Shown: in pieces, positions 7,889 through 16,370 of the stretch
Position numbering within the stretch: position 1 is the stretch's first letter
Layout of the letters: the number at the start of each line of letters is the position of its first letter
NCBI GenBank assembly: GCA_017508875.1
Contig: JAFWQX010000025.1
Coordinates: 1-39,090 of the forward strand
Origin: Clostridia bacterium
Lineage (GTDB): Bacteria > Bacillota > Clostridia > UBA1212 > UBA1255
Length of the DNA: 39,090 bases
Direction of reading: 5' to 3'
The notes under the pieces: generated by a model
What the model saw: only the letters and a program-made list of their open reading frames with translations
What the model was told of the DNA's origin: nothing
Databases searched by the model: none
Translations under genes and position numbers: made by a program

Positions 7889-7938
7889 ATCGATTTCCTC
7901 CGTTTTAATCAATCCGTCAATCAGTCAGTTCAATAATT

Positions 7939-10770
7939 CTAATCTGCGTTTCTAAGTGTCGCTAGGACCGTGGGTGTAAGTTCGATCCACATTGCAGGCC
8001 GTATACCCATATTGCTGCTCTGAGCGATCCCGTCTCGTGCGATCTCTCTCCCTTCAGACCAGACGTAAGCGAAGCTGCTTATACCGGCGATGTTTCTGAG
8101 CCACCATGACGCGGTCTTCTGATTGCTGTTAAGATTCAGCCCGCATAAAGCAGAAAACGGAGTCGCATTCGCCTTGAGCTGTTCCGAAGATAACAATTCC
8201 GCTTCTGAAACACTCAGCAGAAAGATTTTATCATCAGCGCTCAATCCATTTCCCGAAGAATTTTGAATAACAGAAAGCTCCTCACTGTTAAAAGCATTCT
8301 CAATAAATAGCCCTGACAGCCAGGCACGTACGTTACTGTCTGCCCAAGTAGTTGTCGTGGAAGCCGTTTTTCCGTTGCTGAACGGAAGGCCGTAAATAAC
8401 GTCCTTGCTTACGACCAGGGCCTTGTTCCCTTCAGTTTTAACTATCAGCCATTCCAGAGGTTCGCTTCTTCCAAGCTCTCCGTCCTGTTCAAACCTGCCC
8501 AGGCGGATCTTCATACCCTTTACGACTACAGGAGGCAGGTAGTCTGCGGAAAGTTTCCTGCCGGCAATGTCGGCGCGGAAGATCAATGAATTGCCGCTTT
8601 GCGTAAATGTACATTCCGCGACGTAACGCTGATCTCCGTCTGTATACTCGAGGACCGTGCGGGTGGCGCCGCTGAAGAATTCAGGATACTGCCAGATCGT
8701 TGACCCTAAAGTCCCTATATCGAACCGTTCAAGTTCTTTTCCGGAGCCGTATATTATCAACGTTCCCGCGGTAATGTTTTCGCCGGTGACGGCGTCAACG
8801 ATCTCCGCTCTGTAACGCGTATAGAGGCTCCGGTCAACGACGTTCAGCGCAAACAGAGAGGCATTGCCCGAACTGCTATTTGCGCCAGGGTATTTGATCC
8901 CTACTCCCGGGAAGAATGGCCTGTTTAAGATCTCTGTGGTGTTGATCCCGAACTCTGAAGTATATACGTTAGATTCCACTCCGAGCCTGAAACGCATATC
9001 GCTCTGCATTTTGACCGTGAACATAGCTATACCGTCGCGGTTCGTATAAGAATAACCGATCAGGCTGCCCGAATTGTCGTAAAAGCAGACTTTCACATCC
9101 TTCACGGACAATTTTGCATCGCCGCAGTAAGATCTCGCGTAATCAGTAAGCTGCACGTAGAACGTAAAATCAGTCTCATAAGGACTTACTTTATAGTCTT
9201 GATTCCTGTAAGTATATACGGGAAGCTCGTCCGGCGTACGGGCGTTATATACAAGGAAGTTTGCGCGTAACTTAAGGATCTCTTCCGTCCACTTTCCTCC
9301 GGGCTCAACTGCATCAGGCTTGTATCGATCGTCGAGCGGCCGCTCATGCTCCGGTTCGGATATGACTTCTTTGCTCTTAATAACTATATCGACAGGCGTG
9401 ATTTCCGCTTCATACTCCTCAACGTACGCTGCGACCCGGACTGTTCCGTCTTTCAGGGCTTTTAATTCTCCGCTTACCGGATCGATCATGGCATTCTCGG
9501 CGCCCTCAATGATCCTCCACTTTACCGTTCCGTAATTATAGTTATACGGAAGCGCAGTGTAATGCAGCCAGACCGTCTCTCCCGGCAGCAGCGTGTCAGT
9601 TAAATAAAAAGGCGTGATGCTTGAAATGCGTGTCTGTGAAGAGTCCTGTGCGGATTCTCCGCGTTTCACTCTGAAAATGCAGTAATATGTAGTATACTCG
9701 TTTATTCCGACGGAATCGATATAGTCTCCCTGAAGTATTATTTTTACGCGTACAAGCGCATCTACCGGCGTTCCGATCTGTTCAGGAAGCCCGTAGGCCA
9801 AAACACTGTTTGACAGTGAGGTAATCCTTTCAGGGAACGACATCAATATGTTTCCGTCCATATCGATAAAATCCATTCTCTCCCATATACACGGCATGGT
9901 TAGATTTACGTTCATCGCAGAACCGTTATTATAAAGCAGAGGTACGGCCCGGCTGAGAGCACGGTAATCAAGCGGCGCCGCGTCAGCATACATCATACCG
10001 CCTAATTCCGGTTTGTACTGTGCGTCATTTATCCAGAAATACGGTATATCGATATCTTTGCCCCCAAAATCTGCAGTCATAAGTTTACCGAATTTCGGAA
10101 CCACTGCAAGCCCGTCAGGATTATCGTTCTGATCCGGAGTAGTGACCGGCTCCGAAGTAGCCGTCGGCGCCGAAGTTGCCGTCGGGTTCGCGGTTGCCGT
10201 AGGCGCGGCGGTCGATGTAGGTGCAGCGGTCGCGGTCGGATCAGGAGTCGAAGCAGATCCGGTATTTGCAGTTTGTCCGGCTGTATCAGTCGGATCAGCG
10301 GACAAAGTCGGTTCGGCGGATATTGTCGTTTCGTCAGTAGCGGTACTTACGTCAGTAATCAGAGGAGAAATCGTCGCGGTCGGAGCATCGGTCAAATCAG
10401 GTATATCGGTCAATGCAGGGACTTCCGTGGGGCCGGCATCAGTTTCAGACGGAACCGGGCTGGCGGCAACGTCAGGCGTATTGTTGGTCAATACGCTCGT
10501 CATGTCAGGCTCTGAAGCTCTCTGTCTGTCGCTTCGCACCTTTACTGAAATAATGATTCCTGCGACGAAAAAGACAGCCACTGTCGCAAGTCCCACAAGT
10601 ATACCTACGCCCGGACGTCTGTCACGGCCGTTTTTCCTTCCTCCCGAACCGTTTCCGGGCCCGGGATCCGACAGAGCTGCAATAGATCCGCCTGCCGTCG
10701 CGGCATTGAACTCATTCACGATGTCGTCAGGCATTTTTTTCATTAATGAGGCAAGTTTAGCTTCGTTCAT
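7939..10770 (-). CDS. large membrane-anchored ECF partner (probable anti-sigma/sensor) with Ig-like and DUF6273 domains
   Basis: The start codon overlaps the stop of the sigma gene (ATGA), so the two are translationally coupled. The 943 residues read: a short cytoplasmic part (1-53) with a helix LASLMKKMPDDIV and a basic patch, one membrane helix (about 54-76), a 140-residue Thr/Pro/Ala-rich wall-spanning linker with PTAT repeats, extracellular beta domains including a BIG2-like segment (SGELKALKDGTVRVAAYVE), and a C-terminal DUF6273 domain (about 752-935; WLIV, WADSNVRAWL, WWLRN and GIRPAMW). Anti-sigma function is inferred from position and topology; I see no zinc-binding anti-sigma motif. 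It could instead be a surface sensor or adhesin regulated by the sigma factor. Confidence 0.8.
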   Translation of the reverse strand: MNEAKLASLMKKMPDDIVNEFNAATAGGSIAALSDPGPGNGSGGRKNGRDRRPGVGILVGLATVAVFFVAGIIISVKVRSDRQRASEPDMTSVLTNNTPDVAASPVPSETDAGPTEVPALTDIPDLTDAPTATISPLITDVSTATDETTISAEPTLSADPTDTAGQTANTGSASTPDPTATAAPTSTAAPTATANPTATSAPTATSEPVTTPDQNDNPDGLAVVPKFGKLMTADFGGKDIDIPYFWINDAQYKPELGGMMYADAAPLDYRALSRAVPLLYNNGSAMNVNLTMPCIWERMDFIDMDGNILMSFPERITSLSNSVLAYGLPEQIGTPVDALVRVKIILQGDYIDSVGINEYTTYYCIFRVKRGESAQDSSQTRISSITPFYLTDTLLPGETVWLHYTALPYNYNYGTVKWRIIEGAENAMIDPVSGELKALKDGTVRVAAYVEEYEAEITPVDIVIKSKEVISEPEHERPLDDRYKPDAVEPGGKWTEEILKLRANFLVYNARTPDELPVYTYRNQDYKVSPYETDFTFYVQLTDYARSYCGDAKLSVKDVKVCFYDNSGSLIGYSYTNRDGIAMFTVKMQSDMRFRLGVESNVYTSEFGINTTEILNRPFFPGVGIKYPGANSSSGNASLFALNVVDRSLYTRYRAEIVDAVTGENITAGTLIIYGSGKELERFDIGTLGSTIWQYPEFFSGATRTVLEYTDGDQRYVAECTFTQSGNSLIFRADIAGRKLSADYLPPVVVKGMKIRLGRFEQDGELGRSEPLEWLIVKTEGNKALVVSKDVIYGLPFSNGKTASTTTTWADSNVRAWLSGLFIENAFNSEELSVIQNSSGNGLSADDKIFLLSVSEAELLSSEQLKANATPFSALCGLNLNSNQKTASWWLRNIAGISSFAYVWSEGREIARDGIAQSSNMGIRPAMWIELTPTVLATLRNAD

Positions 10771-11324
10771 ATCGATACCCCTCTTTTTTTCAAAAACGAT
10801 TCCAGTCCTTTACGTGTACGGTACAGAGAAGACATGACCGTTCCTTCGGCCACGTTCAGTTCTGCAGCGATCTCGCCGACAGAAAGTTCCTTGTAATACC
10901 GTGCAACAAATATCAGGCGTTTTTTTCGATCGGTCGTTCTAAGATACTCGGCAATCAAGCCGGCAAGTTCATCGCTGTCATCAGTCTCTTCTATACCTTG
11001 AGAAACCGCAGCCGTGGCGACGTTATCCAGAGGCATGATTACCTCAGGCGGAATATCTTTCTGACGTCTCTGGGCACGGTAACAGTCTATCGCCTGATTT
11101 TTAACGATGTTGCCTACGTATGATGAGAGTTTTTCAGGCGCGGCAGGCGGAATACTTTCCCATACTTTCAGATATGCGTCATTCACGCATTCCTCGGCAT
11201 CCGCCTCATTCTTCAGGATCTCAAAAGCGATCGAGCGACAATACCTGCCGTACTTGCGTTCGAGCTGCGCTATGGCGTTCTCGTCACGTTTGTCAAAAAG
11301 CAGTAATAGTTCTTTGTCGTTCAT
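10767..11324 (-). CDS. ECF-type RNA polymerase sigma factor
   Basis: The 185-residue protein has sigma region 2 (DAEECVNDAYLKVW, then SYVGNIVKNQAIDCYR) and region 4 (LSVGEIAAELNVAEGTVMS, a helix-turn-helix), with nothing between except a short linker and no region 1 or 3, as in ECF sigma factors. The ATG at 11324 is chosen because AGGAG lies 9 nt before it; a GTG at 11345 would place that site inside the frame and sits almost on the predicted transcription start. It heads an operon with the membrane partner (4-bp overlap) and the binding lipoprotein. The promoter at 11353-11378 has ECF form, so the gene probably activates itself. Confidence 0.93.
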   Translation of the reverse strand: MNDKELLLLFDKRDENAIAQLERKYGRYCRSIAFEILKNEADAEECVNDAYLKVWESIPPAAPEKLSSYVGNIVKNQAIDCYRAQRRQKDIPPEVIMPLDNVATAAVSQGIEETDDSDELAGLIAEYLRTTDRKKRLIFVARYYKELSVGEIAAELNVAEGTVMSSLYRTRKGLESFLKKRGVSI

Positions 11325-11352
11325 CAGCCGTTTCTCCTTTCGCACCTATACA

Positions 11353-11378
11353 GACGAAAAAAATAAGGGCTTCATTCC
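11353..11378 (-). promoter_or_regulatory. putative autoregulated ECF promoter
   Basis: On the minus strand GGAAT (11374-11378) and CGTC (11353-11356) are 17 bp apart, followed by TGTATA, matching the general GGAAC/CGTC form of ECF promoters. A run of A and T (about 11395-11412) lies upstream, like an UP element. There is no convincing TATAAT box in the gap between prfC and the sigma gene. No clear prfC terminator was found here either. Confidence 0.6.
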
Positions 11379-11429
11379 CGTTTTCGGAACTGATTTAAAA
11401 AAAATTTTTTGAGTTCGATATATGAGCTT

Positions 11430-13034
11430 TCACACTTTGCAATCAAGCAGTTTAAGGTTCTTATTCTTATCCATTGCCCACTCGATACCCCACTCGTTCT
11501 CGAAGAGCAGGACCTTCGAGCCGTCGCGGTCGGTCGCCCTAAGCGTTGACGACGTGAGCGTAAGATTATGCGGATCGACCGACTGGTCTTCGATCCAGCG
11601 GGCGTAGTGATACGGCAGTTGCTGCATGCGGATCTCCACTCCGTACTCGCCTCTTAACCTGTGCTCGAGGACCTCGAACTGGAGCACGCCCACAGCGCCT
11701 ATTATAAGCGTTTCTACGCCGATATCCATCTGTTTGAATACCTGGATAGCGCCCTCCTCGGAAAGCTGCTCTATGCCCTTCTGGAACTGTTTGCGCTTCA
11801 TCGCGTCGGCGTACTGTACGCGGGCAAAATGTTCGGACGGGAATACAGGCATTCCTTCGAATCTGAGATTCTGGCTGTCAATGCTGAGCGTGTCTCCTAT
11901 CCCGAGGATCCCGGTGTCAAACAGGCCGATTATATCCCCGGCGTAAGCTTCGTCAACTATTGTCCGCTCCTGCGCCATAAACTGCGTAGGCTGCGTGAGT
12001 CTGAGCTTTCTTCCCGTTCTGGTGTGCCAGACTTCCATGCCCTTCTCAAACTTTCCGGAAGTGATGCGCAAAAACGCGAGGCGGTCCCTGTGCGCCGGAT
12101 TCATATTGGCCTGGATCTTGAAAATAAAGCCGGAGAAAGGCGTGGTGACCGGGTCAACGACGGTCTCGCCCGCAGCGATCGTTTCGTGCGGACATGGAGC
12201 CATTTTTATGAAATGTTCGAGGAACGTTTTTACGCCGAAGTTTGTCATCGCGGATCCGAAGAATATCGGAGTCTGCCTGCCGCCGAGGACAGCGTTCATA
12301 TCGAGATCCTCCCCCGCCATATCCAGGAGGCTGATCTCTTCCGTAAGCCTGTCGAAGTAGTAACTGCCCAGGTGCTCCGCAAGCGACGGATCGTCAAGGT
12401 CGCCGGTTATTGTCCGCGCCTGCTCCTGGCCGTGATTGCCCCCCTCGTACAGTTCGATCTGCCTCTCGCGCCTGTTATACACGCCCTGAAAATCTCCGTC
12501 CGTACCGATCGGCCAGTTCATAGCGTACGATTTTATGCCGAGTACGTCTTCAAGCTCCTGCATTAAGTCAAACGGATTTTTCGCGGCGCGATCCATTTTA
12601 TTGATGAACGTGAAAATCGGAATGCCGCGCATTTTACATACGTGGAAAAGCTTTAGCGTCTGGGCCTCAACGCCTTTCGCTCCGTCTATCAGCATGACCG
12701 CGCTGTCCGCCGCCATCAGCGTGCGGTAGGTATCTTCCGAGAAGTCCTGGTGGCCCGGGGTGTCAAGTATATTTATGCAGTATCCGTCGTATTCGAACTG
12801 AAGCACCGATGAAGTTACCGATATTCCGCGCTGTTTTTCGATATCCATCCAGTCGGATACCGCGTGCTTCGTCGCTTTTCGCGCTTTTACGGAACCCGCA
12901 AGCCGTATAGCCCCGCCGTACAGCAGCAGCTTTTCCGTCATCGTCGTTTTACCGGCGTCAGGATGTGATATGATAGCAAACGTGCGTCTGCGCTCTACTT
13001 CGGATCCGATTTTTTCGTAAATTTCATCTGCCAT
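11430..13034 (-). CDS. prfC: peptide chain release factor 3
   Basis: This translational GTPase recycles class I release factors from the ribosome after termination. The 534 residues begin with the GTPase domain: G1 SHPDAGKTT (23-31), G2 RGISVTSS (69-76), G3 DTPGHQDF (91-98) and G4 NKMD (145-148). The rest follows RF3 rather than EF-G, including the YARWI stretch near the C-terminus, and length is normal. It is a single gene with its own promoter at 13148-13176, which overlaps the stop codon of the upstream gene. Confidence 0.96.
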   Translation of the reverse strand: MADEIYEKIGSEVERRRTFAIISHPDAGKTTMTEKLLLYGGAIRLAGSVKARKATKHAVSDWMDIEKQRGISVTSSVLQFEYDGYCINILDTPGHQDFSEDTYRTLMAADSAVMLIDGAKGVEAQTLKLFHVCKMRGIPIFTFINKMDRAAKNPFDLMQELEDVLGIKSYAMNWPIGTDGDFQGVYNRRERQIELYEGGNHGQEQARTITGDLDDPSLAEHLGSYYFDRLTEEISLLDMAGEDLDMNAVLGGRQTPIFFGSAMTNFGVKTFLEHFIKMAPCPHETIAAGETVVDPVTTPFSGFIFKIQANMNPAHRDRLAFLRITSGKFEKGMEVWHTRTGRKLRLTQPTQFMAQERTIVDEAYAGDIIGLFDTGILGIGDTLSIDSQNLRFEGMPVFPSEHFARVQYADAMKRKQFQKGIEQLSEEGAIQVFKQMDIGVETLIIGAVGVLQFEVLEHRLRGEYGVEIRMQQLPYHYARWIEDQSVDPHNLTLTSSTLRATDRDGSKVLLFENEWGIEWAMDKNKNLKLLDCKV

Positions 13035-13147
13035 ATTATGTATGCCTCTGTGCAGTTTAGTTATGATCTGGCGCTGTTTCAGCTCAGTATGAAAAAGCCC
13101 GGTTCTATCGCCCCATGCCTTTTCCGCGGTTTAACCGCTGATTTGTG

Positions 13148-13176
13148 ATTATAACGGATAGCGGGCTGTTTTTCAA
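13148..13176 (-). promoter_or_regulatory. promoter of prfC
   Basis: On the minus strand TTGAAA (13171-13176) and a consensus TATAAT (13148-13153) are 17 bp apart. The -35 overlaps the TGA of the preceding gene, and a leader of about 105 nt follows with no clear regulatory fold. Confidence 0.8.
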
Positions 13177-14327
13177 CTTCGCTTTTCAAGCCTGTAGAGC
13201 CCCTCCGCGTCAGGCTCAGTGACGCCGTCTTTATAATCATACCCGAGTTTCCTGTAAAACCCGAGCGCGGTTATCGAAGCGGGGACCTCCACTCTTTTCG
13301 CACGCAGAAAATATTCGTCCTTTTCGAGGGCGTCAATTATCATTTTTCCGATGCCCCTGCCCTGGCATTCGGGGTCAACGAATATCGTGAACAGGCAGCT
13401 TTCCGTCTCGCTGTCCCAGTAAGGTCCGATCGCACCGCAGCCTGCCACCGCGCCGCTATTTTCCGCGACGTAAAAATGTGTGTGATCCGCGCGCTTACGT
13501 ATATAATCAGGCGTGTGTCGCGCGATCAGTTCATCTATGCATTCCGGCGAATAGTCACTCGAATTCGATATCTTGAGCGTGCGCCGTATCAATTCGGAAA
13601 CGCTGCCTGCATCAGATTCTCTGAACCGCCTGATCACCGGCTGTTCGCGCTTCATCCGCCTCTTTTTAATAGCATTCAGTATGGCAAGATAAGCAGCGCC
13701 CAACGCGATGAGCAGTATCAGCAGGGCAATTATCCACCACACACAGCCCATAAACGGCAGTCCTTTAGTAAATCCGAACGCGCCGGCGGGGCTCCCCCAG
13801 TTCAGGAAGAAATACGGGTAGTTAATGCCCGGAGCGAATTGCCAGCCGAGCACAAAACCTGCTCCGGCCCAGATCGCATACGCGAGCGGCGGAAGAATGA
13901 CGAAAAACACGCTGCGGCAGCGGATATTGCCCCACACACCGGTGACAAAGAAATCGGCAACAGCGGCGACGGGGACAACAACGTGCGTGAGGACGTTCTG
14001 TATGTTCCAGGCGGCGTTTCCGAGCGTAGGCGCGAGAACGAAGCAAAAAACGAGGCCTGTAAGCGTTATCGACACCGTACCTACGAATTTGACCACGTAC
14101 CACGGGGTCGCGACCGGCTTTTTGCGAAGCAGCAAGACCGCACCGACTGCACATATGACCGCGATAGCAATATTTGATTGTATCGTAAAGTACATAAATA
14201 CGGTCCCGCCGCCCATGAACGAACGGCTCCCGGCGATAGCGCTCAGCACCGTTCCCGCCACAGCGGAAATCGCGACTATGATCTTGAGAATTAGCGAGAC
14301 GGATCCCCTTACTGCGTTTTTATCCAT
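13173..14327 (-). CDS. Pr6Pr-type membrane protein fused to a GNAT acetyltransferase
   Basis: The 384-residue protein has two halves. Residues 1-220 hold six hydrophobic helices with YFTIQSN (46-52), NVLTHVVVPV and NYPYFFLNW, which fit the Pr6Pr (FAR-17a/AIG1-like) six-helix family of unknown function. Residues 231-384 are a GNAT N-acetyltransferase with the acetyl-CoA loop ECQGRGIGKM and a typical ending FYRKLGY. The basic hinge KKRRMKR (221-227) would place the enzyme on the cytoplasmic face. The frame is continuous with no internal start signal I can see, so this looks like a true fusion. It is last in a run of genes led by rnj and tmcAL. Substrate unknown. Confidence 0.82.
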   Translation of the reverse strand: MDKNAVRGSVSLILKIIVAISAVAGTVLSAIAGSRSFMGGGTVFMYFTIQSNIAIAVICAVGAVLLLRKKPVATPWYVVKFVGTVSITLTGLVFCFVLAPTLGNAAWNIQNVLTHVVVPVAAVADFFVTGVWGNIRCRSVFFVILPPLAYAIWAGAGFVLGWQFAPGINYPYFFLNWGSPAGAFGFTKGLPFMGCVWWIIALLILLIALGAAYLAILNAIKKRRMKREQPVIRRFRESDAGSVSELIRRTLKISNSSDYSPECIDELIARHTPDYIRKRADHTHFYVAENSGAVAGCGAIGPYWDSETESCLFTIFVDPECQGRGIGKMIIDALEKDEYFLRAKRVEVPASITALGFYRKLGYDYKDGVTEPDAEGLYRLEKRS

Positions 14328-14347
14328 AATTCATCCCTCTGCTTACG

Positions 14348-14986
14348 TCAATCAAATATCTGCCCGGGCAACTTCAGCTTTTCCTTGTGCGGAAAATGCG
14401 CGTCAAATGCTTCAACTTCAGCGTCGTCAACGTAATATCCCGCGGGTGTCTGATATACGCCGGTGACGCAGTCCAAATAGCCCGGGATCAGTTCTTTACA
14501 TAAAAAGAACGATTGATCCGCGCCTTCCGGAAGGTCGTGGTATCTGATCCCGAACCTGCTCGCGTACGTAAAACCGCAATTAGCGTAAAAACCGATATTG
14601 CCCTCGAACAGAACCGCGCCGTGCCCGAGTTCAGAAGCCTTTTCGAGCGTACGGTCAAGCAAAAACTTACCGTATCCTTTCCGCTTTAGCGCGGGGGCAA
14701 TACATATCGGCCCCATTGTCAGCACCGGTACGTTCCCGCCGCCGTCCGCTTCGATCACGGTCCTCATAAACATATTCTGGCCGATGATCTCGCCATCTTT
14801 TTCCATAACGAAGTCAAGTTCTTTTACGAACGCCGGGTCATTCCGCAGTACGTGCATAACGTAATGTTCGCTGCAGCCCGGGCGGTATACGTTCCAGAAA
14901 GACTCTCTTATCAGATTTTCGACCGTCCTGTAGTCTTCCTCCCTCTCGTGGCGGATCAGGCATTCGTTGATGTCATGATCGATCAT
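14348..14986 (-). CDS. GNAT family N-acetyltransferase
   Basis: The 212-residue protein starts IRHEREEDYRTVENLIRES, a common GNAT opening, and has the acetyl-CoA-binding region GPICIAPALKRKGYGKFL followed by ALFEGNIGFYANCGF. The start ATG follows GAGGAGAT. The C-terminal 60 residues, with DDAEVEAFDAHFP, are typical of a clostridial GNAT subgroup with unknown small-molecule substrates. It begins 4 bp after the stop of the AlkD-hydrolase gene and ends 20 bp before the Pr6Pr-GNAT gene, so all three are almost certainly co-transcribed. Confidence 0.88.
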   Translation of the reverse strand: MIDHDINECLIRHEREEDYRTVENLIRESFWNVYRPGCSEHYVMHVLRNDPAFVKELDFVMEKDGEIIGQNMFMRTVIEADGGGNVPVLTMGPICIAPALKRKGYGKFLLDRTLEKASELGHGAVLFEGNIGFYANCGFTYASRFGIRYHDLPEGADQSFFLCKELIPGYLDCVTGVYQTPAGYYVDDAEVEAFDAHFPHKEKLKLPGQIFD

Positions 14987-14990
14987 TTAT

Positions 14991-16316
14991 TTATCTCCTC
15001 TTTTCTTTTAAAAGTATCCATTCGTCTAAAAAAGCAAGCTGCTCCTTGGTGTGGAACCAGTGCTCTCCGTTTTCCATAACAGTTATTTCTGCACCGTACT
15101 TTTCCGCGAAGGCCGAAACGGTTTCATACGGCACCAGGCAGTCATATTGACCGTAGAGTATCTTCGTAGGCACGTTCCAGTGCACGCTTTTAGCGCGCAC
15201 GTAAGAAAGATATTCCCACGACAGTTCCTCTCCCGATCCGGTCGTGATATTCCCGCGCCTTTTCAGCTCCTCTTCCGTGATCCCGCTTTCCTTCATCAGA
15301 TCCATGATCAGCAGTTCCATGTCGATCAGGGGCGAAATAAAATATGCGCGGTCTATCAATTTGTCCGCCCCGGCGCATAGCGTGAAAAACGCACCCAGAC
15401 TGTTTGCAACGACTATTATTTCCCCGTGTTTTTGCCTGAGCCTTAAAAGTTCGTCATATATTTCTTTACCCGCACCCCACGGCTCGTAATTGCTGTATTC
15501 GACGCCGCAAACGTCAAATTCCGGAAACAGTCCGGCGTATCTTTCCGCCTCTTTTGCGCTCCCTCCGCGCCCGTGGACGTACAGAACGGCGCCCTTCATA
15601 TCACCCGCCGGCTTAGCCGTTTTAACTTTAAGAGATCTCAGATAATCTTTCTGTTCAGGCGTGATCCTGAAGCTCTCAACGCTCTTCTGGATCGCTTTAT
15701 TATGCGTCCACGGATCGAGCGCGCGGTTTTCGATATACGGAATTATAGCGTCGTACTGTTTTGCGAGCGCAGTGGCGAAATACCACGCGACCATCATGTT
15801 GATATAATATTCATCCGACCTTATCCGCGACACTTTTTCAGGATATTCCGGTCGGAATTTTCCGTCCAGAAAGTGCTGCATCAGCATCCCGACCGCAAAT
15901 CTGACCGTATACGTCTTTCCGGAAGCGAGCCATCTGTCAATATAGGGAAGCAGCTTTTCCGGCTGTTTTTTAAACGCTTTAGGCGAAAGCTGGTCGCACG
16001 TTGCCCAGTTATCAATATAAGGCAGGAACTGCTCTACCTTCGCAATGCAGCTGTCAAAATCTTTTTCGAGCGATATTATAAATGCGTGCAGCTGGTCTTC
16101 GTCGAAATAGCGGTGAGGCAGCGCGTTCAGAAAGCTTTCAACGTCTTTTTCCCCTTCTTTATCCGCATACAGTTCTTTCGCAAATCCGCGAAGTTCGGGC
16201 GTCCGGACGCCTATTATCCGCTCCGGCGCTACCGACGGTATTATCTTTATCTGACCCGACGCGTATTTCCCGTCGCGCATTTCAAACAGTCTTTTACAGA
16301 TTTCATTAATAGTCAC
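14991..16316 (-). CDS. AlkD-like DNA glycosylase fused to an alpha/beta hydrolase
   Basis: Residues 1-232 match the AlkD family of HEAT-like-repeat DNA glycosylases that remove alkylated bases. W104, D108, R139 and W178 lie at the spacing of the AlkD catalytic and lesion-binding residues. Residues 240-441 form a separate alpha/beta hydrolase with oxyanion-loop VHGRGG (247-252), nucleophile elbow ANSLGAF with S306, acid D392 in GQYDCLVP and a His in GEHWFHT (H419 or H422). Each half is about the length of a free-standing protein. The start is GTG, with GGAG 9 nt before it. A repair enzyme joined to a hydrolase is unusual; the hydrolase substrate cannot be read from sequence. Confidence 0.83.
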   Translation of the reverse strand: MTINEICKRLFEMRDGKYASGQIKIIPSVAPERIIGVRTPELRGFAKELYADKEGEKDVESFLNALPHRYFDEDQLHAFIISLEKDFDSCIAKVEQFLPYIDNWATCDQLSPKAFKKQPEKLLPYIDRWLASGKTYTVRFAVGMLMQHFLDGKFRPEYPEKVSRIRSDEYYINMMVAWYFATALAKQYDAIIPYIENRALDPWTHNKAIQKSVESFRITPEQKDYLRSLKVKTAKPAGDMKGAVLYVHGRGGSAKEAERYAGLFPEFDVCGVEYSNYEPWGAGKEIYDELLRLRQKHGEIIVVANSLGAFFTLCAGADKLIDRAYFISPLIDMELLIMDLMKESGITEEELKRRGNITTGSGEELSWEYLSYVRAKSVHWNVPTKILYGQYDCLVPYETVSAFAEKYGAEITVMENGEHWFHTKEQLAFLDEWILLKEKRR

Positions 16317-16370
16317 TTCTGATATCTCCTGTCTTCACGCGGATAAGTTTCCCGGACCTTCATTCGTGAG

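Noticed and set aside
10142-10837. Val/Ala/Gly-rich open frame opposite the sensor linker
   Set aside because: It is the reverse reading of the Thr/Pro/Ala linker repeats; its composition is explained by the repeat.
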